From: an uncultured Marinococcus sp.
Lineage (GTDB): Bacteria > Bacillota > Bacilli > Bacillales > Marinococcaceae
DNA length: 64,000 bases
Assembly (NCBI RefSeq): GCF_947493875.1
Contig: NZ_CANLSU010000003.1
Span: 434,001 to 498,000 of the forward strand
Reading direction: 5' to 3'
How positions within the stretch are numbered: position 1 is the first letter of the stretch; each line of letters opens with the position of its first letter. This document shows, one piece after another, positions 51,634 to 59,597 of the stretch. The translations under genes and the position numbers were made by a program. The notes beneath the pieces were generated by a model, which ran no database searches, had not been told where the DNA came from, and worked only from the letters and a program-made list of their open reading frames with translations.

Positions 51634-52638
51634 GTGACGGTTAGTATTAAAGATGTGGCACGTCAAGCAGGAGTATCAACAGCGTCAGTATCCCGAGTGA
51701 TTAGCGGTAAACCAGGGGTAGGGGCAGCTACCGAAGCCCGCATCCGCAAAATTATGGAAGATATGGATTACCGCCCAAATTTAGGGGCAAGGGGCCTGGT
51801 CAAGCAGCAGACGGGCAATATAGCTATTATCGTTCCCCGTGGATCTTTCACCTTAAATAATCCTTTTTTTTCGACAGTCATCGATGGTATTGCAAAGGGC
51901 ATTGACCAATCTGATTACAATATCGTGATGTCTTTTACTTCGGCCCAACAAAAGAAATTACTGGAAAATCAATCCGTGGACGGAATTATTTTATTTTCAC
52001 CCCGAAGTGAAGAGTTTCGCTTGGAATGGTTGGAAACTCTTGGCCTTCCTACCGTCGTCATTGGCAGTTACATTGATGACTCCCCTTTTCCCTGCGTCCG
52101 CCCGGATGACGCTGATGGCATGGGTCAAGCCGTTCAGGCTCTATACGAACGCGGTCACCGACATATTGGGTTGATCAACGGACCCATGAGTTCAATGCAC
52201 AGCGTGAAATGCTGGGAAGGGTATCATCAAGCCGTAGAGCGACTTGATTTAGGTTCGGGAAGCAATGATATGTTGGAACTCAATGAATTTGATGTCAACG
52301 ACTCTGACAGCAGTGTTTCTACCTTTTTATGTTCCCGGCCCACCATGACTGGTATTGTCTGTGCTTCCGATTACTTGGCCATCGGGACCATGCGTATAGC
52401 GACGACCATGGGGCTTTCGATTCCAGAGGACTTATCGGTCATCGGTGCTGATGATGTGCCTATTGCTTCCCTGTTAACACCGGCCTTGTCTTCTGTGCAA
52501 GTGGACCTCCCCGGCATCGGCCAGGAAGCCACGCGTATGCTCATTGATTTGCTAACTGAGAACCGCATAGAATCGCAAGATCTTGTTTTTCCAATGACTT
52601 ACATTGATCGCGAAACAACACGACACGTAGAGCAATAA
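51634..52638 (+). CDS. LacI-family repressor
   Basis: A 334-aa regulator. Helix-turn-helix and hinge: IKDVARQAGVSTASVSRVISGKPGVGAATEARIRKIMEDMDYRPN; then a sugar-binding-protein-like effector domain (GIILFSPR..., GHRHIGLINGP, SDYLAIGTMRIATTMGLSIPEDLSVIGADDVP). The GTG at 51634 follows GGAGGT. Its likely targets are the two GTAAACGTTTAC operators at the aldolase promoter (55130-55173). It is convergent with the transporter gene. Confidence 0.9.
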   Translation: MTVSIKDVARQAGVSTASVSRVISGKPGVGAATEARIRKIMEDMDYRPNLGARGLVKQQTGNIAIIVPRGSFTLNNPFFSTVIDGIAKGIDQSDYNIVMSFTSAQQKKLLENQSVDGIILFSPRSEEFRLEWLETLGLPTVVIGSYIDDSPFPCVRPDDADGMGQAVQALYERGHRHIGLINGPMSSMHSVKCWEGYHQAVERLDLGSGSNDMLELNEFDVNDSDSSVSTFLCSRPTMTGIVCASDYLAIGTMRIATTMGLSIPEDLSVIGADDVPIASLLTPALSSVQVDLPGIGQEATRMLIDLLTENRIESQDLVFPMTYIDRETTRHVEQ

Positions 52639-52675
52639 AGAAAGCCACGATCCAGGGATCATGGCTTTCTTTTTG
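52638..52675 (+). terminator. Terminator of the LacI gene
   Basis: AAAGAAAGCCA.GATCC and GGATC.TGGCTTTCTTTTT: a 15-bp stem with one mismatch and a T tract. Confidence 0.85.
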
Positions 52676-52739
52676 TTACCGCTTACAAAAATATAAAGCA
52701 TCATGGGAAAACAATCAGCGTGAGAGCTCTGGTTATTTT

Positions 52740-54014
52740 TTAACTCCATATCCCTACAAGATCGACAATTACTTTTCCAATTAGTGCTAAACCAAACAAA
52801 TAACTAATAATCATACATGCCTGGAGAATTCTCGGCTGCTTCATGCCTTGATTAACATCTTTTCGAAATAACATCAAACAAATAAAGAAACCAGCCGCCG
52901 GTGCTGCTACCGCCGTGGCAATATTCGCTAAATAAATGAGTTGAACCGGGGAGCCCCCATAACTAAAACTCACCGCTGCTGAGATCGCCAGCACGCCCAA
53001 AGACCCCCATTTAATACTTTTATCTTCCAATCCGGTTGGTTTATTGAATCCCGCGTTCAGCAGAACCACCGAACGATGCGTATTACCTAACAGGGAAGAA
53101 AAAGCTGCGGCTAATAGGGCAATGCCCATGACGACGCCTGCGGCTCCTCCCATAAAAGGAACAAGCATATCTGCCATTTGCCTCGGGGATTCGATGAGCA
53201 CATTTTGTGGGTTCATCACGATCGCTCCCACTAGAACAATCGCTCCACTAACTAACACTACCCCTAAAACGTGGGCAATGGAATCCGCCAACATAGCTCC
53301 ATTGAACAAATCTTCCTTCTTCCATTTTTTCTCTTTGCTTAAATACGTGCCGTATAGACCTGTGGTGATCGAAGCATGCGTACTAATAAACCCTAAAGCT
53401 AACGCAAAGCTTCCCGCTGGAAAATACCAATGCGTTAATCCTTCTGCTGTCTGTGCCACACTTGGTCCACCTGTACTAAATAACGTGGCATAAAAAGCAA
53501 TGATCATCCCTAAAATGCAAAGCATCGCGCCTTTTTCAACTTTCGAGTAGACCCCTTTCGCAAAATAAACATACACCAGGATACACAACATGATCAAAGC
53601 ACCGAATTTCCAATTGATACCGAATACTAAATTCATGCCCGTTCCAGTACCAGAAATATTTCCAATGGTAAAAAATACACAAGACAGAAATGCAGCGATA
53701 CCCACGACGGCTGCCCCTACTTTTCCGTAATAATGGCGAATTGCATGGATCGACGGCATCCCTGTCAGTAATGTAATTCGGTACGTGGCCAGTAAAAACG
53801 TGATAGCCATAAAGGCGATCGGAAAAAATAACCATAACAGAGAATATCCATACGATGCGCCAAGCATCGATGCTGTCGTAATAACGCCTGGCCCCATTAC
53901 CACTCCTGTCAAAACAATCCCTGGCCCTATACGTTTCAATAATTGCGTAAATGGAAGCCGCTTGGTTGCACTGTCACTCACCATTTCCTTCGCTTCCACT
54001 TCTTGTTTTCCCAT
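52740..54014 (-). CDS. Nramp-fold transporter lacking the metal-binding residues
   Basis: A 424-aa protein with eleven hydrophobic helices and clear SLC11/Nramp layout. In TM1 the metal motif DPGN is replaced by GPGV (VVMGPGVITTAS), and in TM6 MPHN is replaced by STHA (GFISTHASITTG). All three side-chain metal ligands (Asp, Asn, Met) are thus gone, so a Mn/Fe importer is unlikely. Downstream of a DHDPS-family aldolase in a LacI-controlled unit, it may carry that enzyme's organic substrate. The ATG at 54014 follows AAAGGAGGGGG. Confidence 0.8.
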   Translation of the reverse strand: MGKQEVEAKEMVSDSATKRLPFTQLLKRIGPGIVLTGVVMGPGVITTASMLGASYGYSLLWLFFPIAFMAITFLLATYRITLLTGMPSIHAIRHYYGKVGAAVVGIAAFLSCVFFTIGNISGTGTGMNLVFGINWKFGALIMLCILVYVYFAKGVYSKVEKGAMLCILGMIIAFYATLFSTGGPSVAQTAEGLTHWYFPAGSFALALGFISTHASITTGLYGTYLSKEKKWKKEDLFNGAMLADSIAHVLGVVLVSGAIVLVGAIVMNPQNVLIESPRQMADMLVPFMGGAAGVVMGIALLAAAFSSLLGNTHRSVVLLNAGFNKPTGLEDKSIKWGSLGVLAISAAVSFSYGGSPVQLIYLANIATAVAAPAAGFFICLMLFRKDVNQGMKQPRILQACMIISYLFGLALIGKVIVDLVGIWS

Positions 54015-54076
54015 GTTGCCCCCTCCTTTGCGCTTCCTAGCACTAGGACTGATTGTTGTTAAATTCATCATACACA

Positions 54077-54126
54077 TAAACGGCCAAAGGGAGTAGTCTC
54101 CCTTCCATGGCCGTTATGTCTTTTTT
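54077..54126. terminator. Intercistronic hairpin
   Basis: ACGGCCA..GGGAG and CTCCC..TGGCCGT form a stable hairpin between the aldolase and transporter genes. Its T tract is on the plus strand (54120-54126); on the minus strand it would be a weak terminator or processing site that lowers transporter expression. Confidence 0.55.
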
Positions 54127-54149
54127 ACATCGAAGCGCTTTCAAAAAGC

Positions 54150-55097
54150 TTATGCTTTTGCTTCATCTTTGAGCAATCCGACGCTTAGTAATCCTTGACG
54201 AATTTCTTCCCGTTCTTCCTCGGATAATGGCAGTACCGGGCGTCTTGCCTGACGACTGCTGATCAATCCACGCTGATACATCGCTTCTTTCATACGCAGA
54301 TGAGAGGTTGACGACGGCTCATCCATTTTGTAGACAGCTTGTTTCAAGTCAAAAATGCGGTCATATACCTGTTGGGCAGCAGCAAGATCTTGATTCTTGA
54401 CACATTTGACGAGTTCAGAAATCAAGTCTGGCACAAAACATCCAAATCCAACGAGTGCACCGTCAATGCCCTGGACAAGGGTCGGAAGCAAGTATTCATC
54501 GTGACATGTTAATAATGATACATCCGGAGCTTCTTGTTTAAGGGCCCTAACATCAACTTCGTATTGTGCAATGTCCCGTTCCCCAAGTTTAAAGGATACG
54601 ACATTTGGAATTTTCGCCATTTCTAAAAGCTGACTGGTGGAATATGACGATTTCGTCCAGGTAGGATACTGGTGAACCACGATCGAGATATTGATGGCCT
54701 CCGCAACGTCTTTAAAATATTGCACCGTAGATGCTGGCTGCATGCCAAACCGTAACCAGGAATGAGGAGGCATAAGAAGAATTCCTTCGCCACCAGCTGC
54801 TTCTACAGCCTGGGCATGTTGAATAGCTTCGGTCGTTCCTTCAGCAGAAATACCAGAAATAACAGGGACCTCGCCTTGTAGTTCATCCGCTGCGATTCGT
54901 ACCGCTTCTGCTCGTTCTTCGGGAAGCAAGGTCATGATTTCCCCCGTATGACCATTGACCACGATGCCGTTGACACCGTCATGGCCAGCAACCCAACGTA
55001 CCAGAGACCGAAATCCTTGTTCATCAATCGAATCGTCTTCGTTAAAAGGAATCAATACCGCCGGGAATACGCCACTCCATTTTGCTTTGTTTTTCAT
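54150..55097 (-). CDS. DHDPS/NAL-family lyase or dehydratase
   Basis: A 315-aa class I aldolase of the dihydrodipicolinate-synthase family. The Schiff-base Lys170 is in VVSFKLGERD, Tyr144 in VHQYPTW, and the carboxylate loop is GHTGE (49-53; GTTGE in DHDPS). Because it is LacI-controlled and paired with a transporter, a catabolic keto-acid aldolase or sugar-acid dehydratase is more likely than lysine synthesis. It begins the two-gene unit; an AAGGAGGAAAC lies upstream of the ATG. Confidence 0.85.
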   Translation of the reverse strand: MKNKAKWSGVFPAVLIPFNEDDSIDEQGFRSLVRWVAGHDGVNGIVVNGHTGEIMTLLPEERAEAVRIAADELQGEVPVISGISAEGTTEAIQHAQAVEAAGGEGILLMPPHSWLRFGMQPASTVQYFKDVAEAINISIVVHQYPTWTKSSYSTSQLLEMAKIPNVVSFKLGERDIAQYEVDVRALKQEAPDVSLLTCHDEYLLPTLVQGIDGALVGFGCFVPDLISELVKCVKNQDLAAAQQVYDRIFDLKQAVYKMDEPSSTSHLRMKEAMYQRGLISSRQARRPVLPLSEEEREEIRQGLLSVGLLKDEAKA

Positions 55098-55129
55098 GTT
55101 TGTTTCCTCCTTGATTGAATGAATTTATA

Positions 55130-55141
55130 GTAAACGTTTAC
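55130..55141. promoter_or_regulatory. LacI-type operator A
   Basis: GTAAACGTTTAC, perfect, between the transcription start and the aldolase gene; centre 29 bp from operator B. Confidence 0.75.
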
Positions 55142-55148
55142 GTTGATA

Positions 55149-55177
55149 AACATATCACGTAAACGTTTACGTGTCAA
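55149..55177 (-). promoter_or_regulatory. Promoter of the aldolase-transporter unit
   Basis: Minus strand TTGACA (55172-55177), 17 bp, TATGTT (55149-55154). The spacer is filled by operator B. Confidence 0.8.
55156..55173. promoter_or_regulatory. LacI-type operator B
   Basis: CACGTAAACGTTTACGTG, an 18-bp perfect palindrome lying between -35 and -10, so binding would block the polymerase directly. It also resembles a cre, so CcpA is an alternative binder. Confidence 0.8.
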
Positions 55178-55321
55178 AGTATTCTAAAAATTTATTTTTG
55201 AGATTCTCCCTCGTCTGAGAACGCCTAGAGACATGTTTTCCCGGAATGCACTTTCGTTAGTGGCTTTTTAGCTGTTCTTTATAACATTAATTCTGGCAAA
55301 TGAAACCCATTTTAATACATG

Positions 55322-55358
55322 CAAAGACCGAGCATGAAGGTTTCCATATCATGCTCGG
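55322..55358 (-). terminator. Terminator of the toxin-antitoxin operon
   Basis: CCGAGCATGA and TCATGCTCGG, a 10-bp perfect stem with an 11-nt loop; TCTTTG follows on the minus strand. Confidence 0.7.
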
Positions 55359-55369
55359 CCTCTTGTAAC

Positions 55370-55660
55370 TTATAATGAAATCTTGTCATTGTTGTCTGTA
55401 GACGCCTCGCCAAGCGAAAACGTAATATGAAGCACTTGAGCAATAGCCAGGAGGGTGTCCACTCGAGGCGCCGTGATCCCCGCTTCAATACGTCCAATCG
55501 TGGATTTTGGTTTACCAATCGCATCTGCCAGTTCTTGTTGGGAAAGACCCTGACGCTGGCGTTCGGTTTTGATGGTCGCTGCGAGAGCTGCTTCCTGCTT
55601 TAATCGATCAATGTGCGCTTTTCCCACGGCTTCCTGGTAATGATCGAATGCCTTGCTCAT
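55370..55660 (-). CDS. XRE-type antitoxin (HigA-like)
   Basis: A 96-aa protein with an HTH of the Cro/C1 type: LSQQELADAIGKPKSTIGRIEAGITAPRVDTLLAIAQVL (about 40-78). The N-terminal 35 residues are helical and may bind the toxin. It follows the toxin gene by 29 bp, the toxin-first order of higBA systems. AAAGGAGG precedes the ATG. Confidence 0.82.
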   Translation of the reverse strand: MSKAFDHYQEAVGKAHIDRLKQEAALAATIKTERQRQGLSQQELADAIGKPKSTIGRIEAGITAPRVDTLLAIAQVLHITFSLGEASTDNNDKISL

Positions 55661-55689
55661 CCCAACTGCCTCCTTTGTTTTACCCCTTG

Positions 55690-56118
55690 TTATTTGGAAT
55701 CATTTGTCCCATAAGTTTCGTAACATTCTTCGGCTGGAATAATGTCCGGTCGTCGAATCGCGCCGTTATACGTCTTATCAAAATGATGCAGCAGCAACAC
55801 TTTCTGCCTTTCATGAATCACAAACAACAAACGGTGATTGCCGGTTTTGGCGCCATCGATCCCCCAACGGTATAGCTCTTCTAATTCTGTGTTTCGATAT
55901 ACCTGTTTGATCGACGGCGGTACAGCGTCTCGCCCTGTTTGACTCTCTTCCGGCGGGTACGGATTATATTCGAGGATCGCTCGCTGCCGGATGTACTGAT
56001 CTGCTGTTTTGCCCCAAATCCCCTGACGGCCTCGTTGCTGCCATCCCTGTGTCGCGGCATTGAAAAGCCAATCTTCGAACATAGGGACATTTCCTAATGC
56101 CTGTACGTCATATGCCAT
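55690..56118 (-). CDS. RelE/HigB-type toxin
   Basis: About 142 aa. The C-terminal half (ELYRWGIDGAKTGNHRLLFVIHERQKVLLLHHFDKTY) has the strand pattern and basic residues of RelE-fold mRNA interferases; the N-terminal 70 residues are longer than in minimal HigB. Paired with the downstream HTH gene it is a probable type II toxin. The ATG at 56118 follows GGATGG; an ATG at 56133 abuts AGGA. The region just upstream carries the long palindrome 56143-56194. Confidence 0.65.
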   Translation of the reverse strand: MAYDVQALGNVPMFEDWLFNAATQGWQQRGRQGIWGKTADQYIRQRAILEYNPYPPEESQTGRDAVPPSIKQVYRNTELEELYRWGIDGAKTGNHRLLFVIHERQKVLLLHHFDKTYNGAIRRPDIIPAEECYETYGTNDSK

Positions 56119-56142
56119 CGTTGGTCCATCCATTCCTATGAT

Positions 56143-56194
56143 ATTCTCTATACCCCTATGATAGCACAAATGCTATCATAGGGGTATAGAGAAT
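56143..56194. repeat. 24-bp perfect inverted repeat, 4-nt loop
   Basis: Arms 56143-56166 and 56171-56194 match at all 24 positions around CAAA; the arm includes TACCCCTATGATAGCA. It has no T tract, so it is not a plain terminator. It lies 25 bp before the toxin start and could be the antitoxin operator, a cruciform, or the scar of a palindromic element. Confidence 0.85.
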
Positions 56195-56391
56195 CGTCTA
56201 TGCTACTAATAAAAACGGATCTGCTTCCGATAATCTACTTTATGGTAATAATCGAAGGAAAGCAGCTATTTCCTAAGCACTTCCCTTTTAAGATAAAGAA
56301 TAAGTCAAATACCATCCATAATATTCCTTTTCAAATGATTGACTGCTATCATGGAAAAAGAAATATTGTGAGCTATTCATGGAGGTGTTCG

Positions 56392-56649
56392 ATGACCAGT
56401 GCAAAATCCGTTCTTTATATATACGGAATTTTTTTATTTATTTCATGGAATTTGATGCTTTTATTGGATCAGACACATTATACGGTAGAAGATAAAATTA
56501 AAGGTGTCCTATTTATCTGTACGGTGATACCGATCTTATTTACGCTTGTCTATATCTATCACAAGCATCGAATAGGAAAAATGATCGTAGCGTGGGCGTT
56601 AGGCGGATTATTTCTCATCAATACGGTATGTTTTTTTGTCGTTCCATAA
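56392..56649 (+). CDS. Small three-helix membrane protein
   Basis: An 85-aa protein with three hydrophobic segments (about 8-24, 39-57, 67-83) and a charged HKHRIGK loop. Not recognised. The ATG at 56392 follows GGAGGTG; the longer upstream frame has no ribosome site. Confidence 0.55.
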   Translation: MTSAKSVLYIYGIFLFISWNLMLLLDQTHYTVEDKIKGVLFICTVIPILFTLVYIYHKHRIGKMIVAWALGGLFLINTVCFFVVP

Positions 56650-56799
56650 AAATGGACGTTGAAACATGCTCTTCTCCAACTTATTAGGAGAGAGCATGTT
56701 TTATGGAATCAATCCGCTTATTGGCTTTTCATACAAACATACAGAAATGTATGAATGGAGATAAAAGAAACCAAACATAGAAGAAAGAAGGAATCCTTG

Positions 56800-57789
56800 A
56801 TGCTGCTATTACGTCCTGGGGATAAAATCGGTATTTTTACGCCTTCATCTCCCGCAACAGTCACAGCCAGAACGCGATTCGAACGAGCGAAATCCTTTCT
56901 TGAAAGCAAAGGATTCATCATTATCGAAGGAACGTTAACCGGAAAAGCAGAACCCTATCGATCAGGTTCGCCCAAGGCACGGGCTGAGGAATTAAATGAA
57001 TTGTTGAAGAATCCCGAGATCAAAATGATCATGGCAACGATCGGTGGGAGCAATTCCAACAGTCTCTTGCCATATATCGATTATGGTGCTTTTTACAACC
57101 ATCCCAAGTTTGTCATTGGTTATTCCGATACGACCGCCATTCTTCTAGCTCTTTATCATAAAACGAATATAACGACGTACTACGGACCAGCACTCATTCC
57201 TTCTTTTGGCGAGTGGGCGCCCCTGGTTCATGATACGTGGTCGCATTTCGAGAACTACTTTATGAGTGCTCCCCCCCTGCCTTATGAGATTCCTATGCCT
57301 CCATATTGGTCGGATGAACCGGTGAACTGGTTGGATAAAACGACCACCAAAACCTTGTATCCGAATGAATGGACGGCAAGAAATCCTCATGCCGTGGAAG
57401 GAAGACTCATCGGTGGGAATGTAAACGCTATGTATGGATGTATTGGTACCGATTATTTTCCCACCATTAATCACGGCGATATCTTGCTCATCGAGGACAG
57501 CGCAAAAGATGCGGCCATCGTCGAAAAAAATTTTGCGATGCTGAAAATGCATGGCATCTTCGAGAAGGTATCTGGCATTGTTTTAGGAAAGCATGAAAGA
57601 TATGACGATCTTGGCACAGGCAACAAGCCCATAGATCTTCTATTGGAACAACTGGACGGAAAGAACATTCCTATTCTAGCAGAGTTCGATACCAGCCATA
57701 CGCACCCGATGCACCCCTTAGCAATCGGGAAACAGGTGGCTTTAGATACCAGAGCCAAAGCCGTTTATTGTACGGAAGATTGGTTGTAA
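56800..57789 (+). CDS. S66 LD-carboxypeptidase, MccF-like
   Basis: A 329-aa serine peptidase of family S66. The nucleophile is Ser109 (IGYSDTT); Glu232 (IEDSA) and His300 (DTSHTHP) complete the triad, with the E-to-H spacing of 68 seen in E. coli MccF (E243, H311, from memory). GPAL and GGNVNAM are further family motifs. MccF cleaves the toxic microcin C; other members trim peptidoglycan tetrapeptides. Length and motif spacing favour the MccF side. The ATG at 56800 follows AAGGAAT. Confidence 0.82.
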   Translation: MLLLRPGDKIGIFTPSSPATVTARTRFERAKSFLESKGFIIIEGTLTGKAEPYRSGSPKARAEELNELLKNPEIKMIMATIGGSNSNSLLPYIDYGAFYNHPKFVIGYSDTTAILLALYHKTNITTYYGPALIPSFGEWAPLVHDTWSHFENYFMSAPPLPYEIPMPPYWSDEPVNWLDKTTTKTLYPNEWTARNPHAVEGRLIGGNVNAMYGCIGTDYFPTINHGDILLIEDSAKDAAIVEKNFAMLKMHGIFEKVSGIVLGKHERYDDLGTGNKPIDLLLEQLDGKNIPILAEFDTSHTHPMHPLAIGKQVALDTRAKAVYCTEDWL

Positions 57790-57871
57790 TTCCTGATATT
57801 TTCATCGATATTTTTAAAAATCGTAAAATGTGAAGATAAAGTGATTGACTACCGATAAGCGCAATTATGTT

Positions 57872-57904
57872 AAGGGTTCTCCTGAAAATGGAGGATCCTT
57901 TTTA
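57872..57904 (+). terminator. Terminator after the MccF-like gene
   Basis: AAGGGTTCTCC pairs with GGAGGATCCTT (two G-U type pairs) and is followed by T5. Confidence 0.7.
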
Positions 57905-58025
57905 GATTGTAAATAATGGAAATAAAAATTAGACTAAAGTCAGTTCAAGCGCATTCTAGTGTACCTATTATCACAAGCATACGGTGGGAGCAGACCAACG
58001 AGCGTGGAAAGGGGCAGGGTAGGAA

Positions 58026-58208
58026 ATGAACATGAAAACAGTGTTAAAACATTCGGTGTGGATCGTATTAAGTGTGTATACGATTTTATTTATTGCTGCT
58101 GGGGTGAGAACCGGGGAATGGCATTTTCTCGTTTTTATAGGAGGTTTTATTGTTCTTGGTGGTGGTTTTTTAGGTTCTTATTATAAAAATTATCCACCAA
58201 AGGGATGA
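58026..58208 (+). CDS. Small two-helix membrane protein
   Basis: A 60-aa protein with helices at about 9-25 and 33-50. Unknown family. A GGGTAGGAA lies just upstream; ATG at 58026 or 58032 could be used. Between two mobile or decayed elements. Confidence 0.45.
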   Translation: MNMKTVLKHSVWIVLSVYTILFIAAGVRTGEWHFLVFIGGFIVLGGGFLGSYYKNYPPKG

Positions 58209-58274
58209 GCACACATATAACTTTGATGTTGGCCTTTCATTGGAATACTCCTTAGCAAAAATACTAGCGAAGAT

Positions 58275-58400
58275 CTATAGTTCATCTATCGTCCCGTGCA
58301 CGTTAAACAATAGCGTCTGGGCGCCCTTAGTGTTCTTCCCGGCATCAAATTCCATATGATTTTTTGAAAATAATATCGACATACCTTCGGGTTTACTATG
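58275..58400 (-). pseudogene. Relic of a serine resolvase
   Basis: The minus strand translates to PEGMSILFSKNHMEF then DAGKNTKGAQTLLFNVHG, which aligns with AEGISVLFLKDNMEFHAGEDTNSMQTLLFNVLG of the intact resolvase at 59598. A stop follows and both ends are lost. About 40 codons remain; the DNA also matches in blocks (for example AGCGTCTG, AAATTCCAT, CCTTCGG on the plus strand). Confidence 0.8.
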
Positions 58401-58488
58401 TTCTAGAATAAAATATTCTTGTTTAAAAAGATAGCATTTAAATTAACAACTCAATCTATTCATTTATATTACGATTAAAGGAGTCATG

Positions 58489-58749
58489 ATGGTGTTAATA
58501 CTCTTACCTATGAGAGATGCTTTTTTGGTAGCTACTATCATAGTAGTGATAACATTGCTTTTGAAAAAATTAAAAATATCAAGATGGTTCGTGAACATCC
58601 CCAGCATTTTAGGTATTTTAGGTTCTCTTGGTCTTCTATATTGGAGTTTAGTATTCATTCGGGGGTTCGAGGCTATGGGTATAATATTCTTGTCGTTTTT
58701 CTTAATGATATTTTTAATTCCTTCGCTAATAATAGCTAACCAGAAATAG
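58489..58749 (+). CDS. Small three-helix membrane protein
   Basis: An 86-aa hydrophobic protein with helices at about 10-25, 35-55 and 62-82. Unknown. AAAGGAG lies 5 nt before the ATG at 58489 (another ATG is at 58486). Confidence 0.55.
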   Translation: MVLILLPMRDAFLVATIIVVITLLLKKLKISRWFVNIPSILGILGSLGLLYWSLVFIRGFEAMGIIFLSFFLMIFLIPSLIIANQK

Positions 58750-58856
58750 AATAACTGCGTCAAATGTATGTAAGATCTACTCAGAATAGCACTCAAAGAG
58801 ATAATTTATTGAAATTACCAAAGGAAAAGTAAACAAGCAAATGAATGCAGAAGAAA

Positions 58857-58891
58857 GCAAGAGCAAGCAGTTCAAAACTGCTTGCTCTTGC
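58857..58891. repeat. 16-bp perfect hairpin
   Basis: GCAAGAGCAAGCAGTT and its exact reverse complement around CAA. No good T tract on either strand; between convergent genes, so it may still act as a terminator. Confidence 0.7.
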
Positions 58892-58937
58892 GCTTTCGAA
58901 GTCCAGTTACATTGACGACTTTCTAAATATCTATTCT

Positions 58938-59327
58938 TTATAATTTTGGCTCTGGAATATTAACATTATTACAGAGAGCCTTGATAAGAGTAGTATATTC
59001 AACTTCCAAATCACGTTTATCTACTTGAGAACTATTAATAGAACTCTTAAAAACATCACATTTCTCTTTTACTTTTTTATCATCGGAAAATAACCATTCT
59101 GTTTTTACAATAAGAGATCGGAACGTAGGTCCGTAATATGGATTTAAATCAATTCCTCGGTAATAATTTTTTACTAGCTGTCGACTATCACCCCATTCAA
59201 CTATCAAAGAAAGTTTCGATTGTCTTCTGTCCCGCTTTTCTTGGTATTTATTCTTCAGCCAATAACCAATCACAGAACCAATTACTCCTATAAAAACACC
59301 AAGAATGACAAACATAATTACTCCCAT
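58938..59327 (-). CDS. Unknown N-terminally anchored protein
   Basis: A 129-aa protein: one helix (about 4-24), a basic stretch (KNKYQEKRDRRQSK) and a soluble acidic domain. Not recognised. GAGGAGG precedes the ATG. The broken gene at 59331 ends at that ribosome site, so the two were once coupled. Confidence 0.55.
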   Translation of the reverse strand: MGVIMFVILGVFIGVIGSVIGYWLKNKYQEKRDRRQSKLSLIVEWGDSRQLVKNYYRGIDLNPYYGPTFRSLIVKTEWLFSDDKKVKEKCDVFKSSINSSQVDKRDLEVEYTTLIKALCNNVNIPEPKL

Positions 59328-59330
59328 TTT

Positions 59331-59540
59331 TTATTCCTCCTCAGTAAAATTCTCTTCTTTAACAAGTTGGTTATTTATTTCTTTGCGCTCTCCCCTAGTA
59401 AGCAATCGCTTTTCATCTTCAACATAGTTCCTATGTCCCCAACTATATCACAACGCATATATGTATTCCGTAGGATCTTGTTCTCTATAATAATCAAGTT
59501 CACCGTCTTGAAACAACTCATTGCTTTTTGTATAAATCAT
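59331..59540 (-). pseudogene. Small gene broken by an in-frame TGA
   Basis: A 70-codon frame (MIYTKSNELFQDGELDYYRE..., then SWGHRNYVEDEKRLLTRGE...) with one TGA at 59448-59450, which would be Trp if TGG. It ends GAGGAGGAATAA, giving the next gene its ribosome site. Function unknown; its own ribosome site is poor, so it may have been inactive for some time. Confidence 0.45.
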
Positions 59541-59597
59541 ATAGCTGCTCGTTATATATTATTGTTTTTTATCCTCCCTACCATTACTCCTGTAAGA

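Noticed and set aside
55312-55524. 70-codon frame across the antitoxin gene
   Set aside because: It is antisense-frame shadow of the XRE gene and runs through its terminator hairpin.
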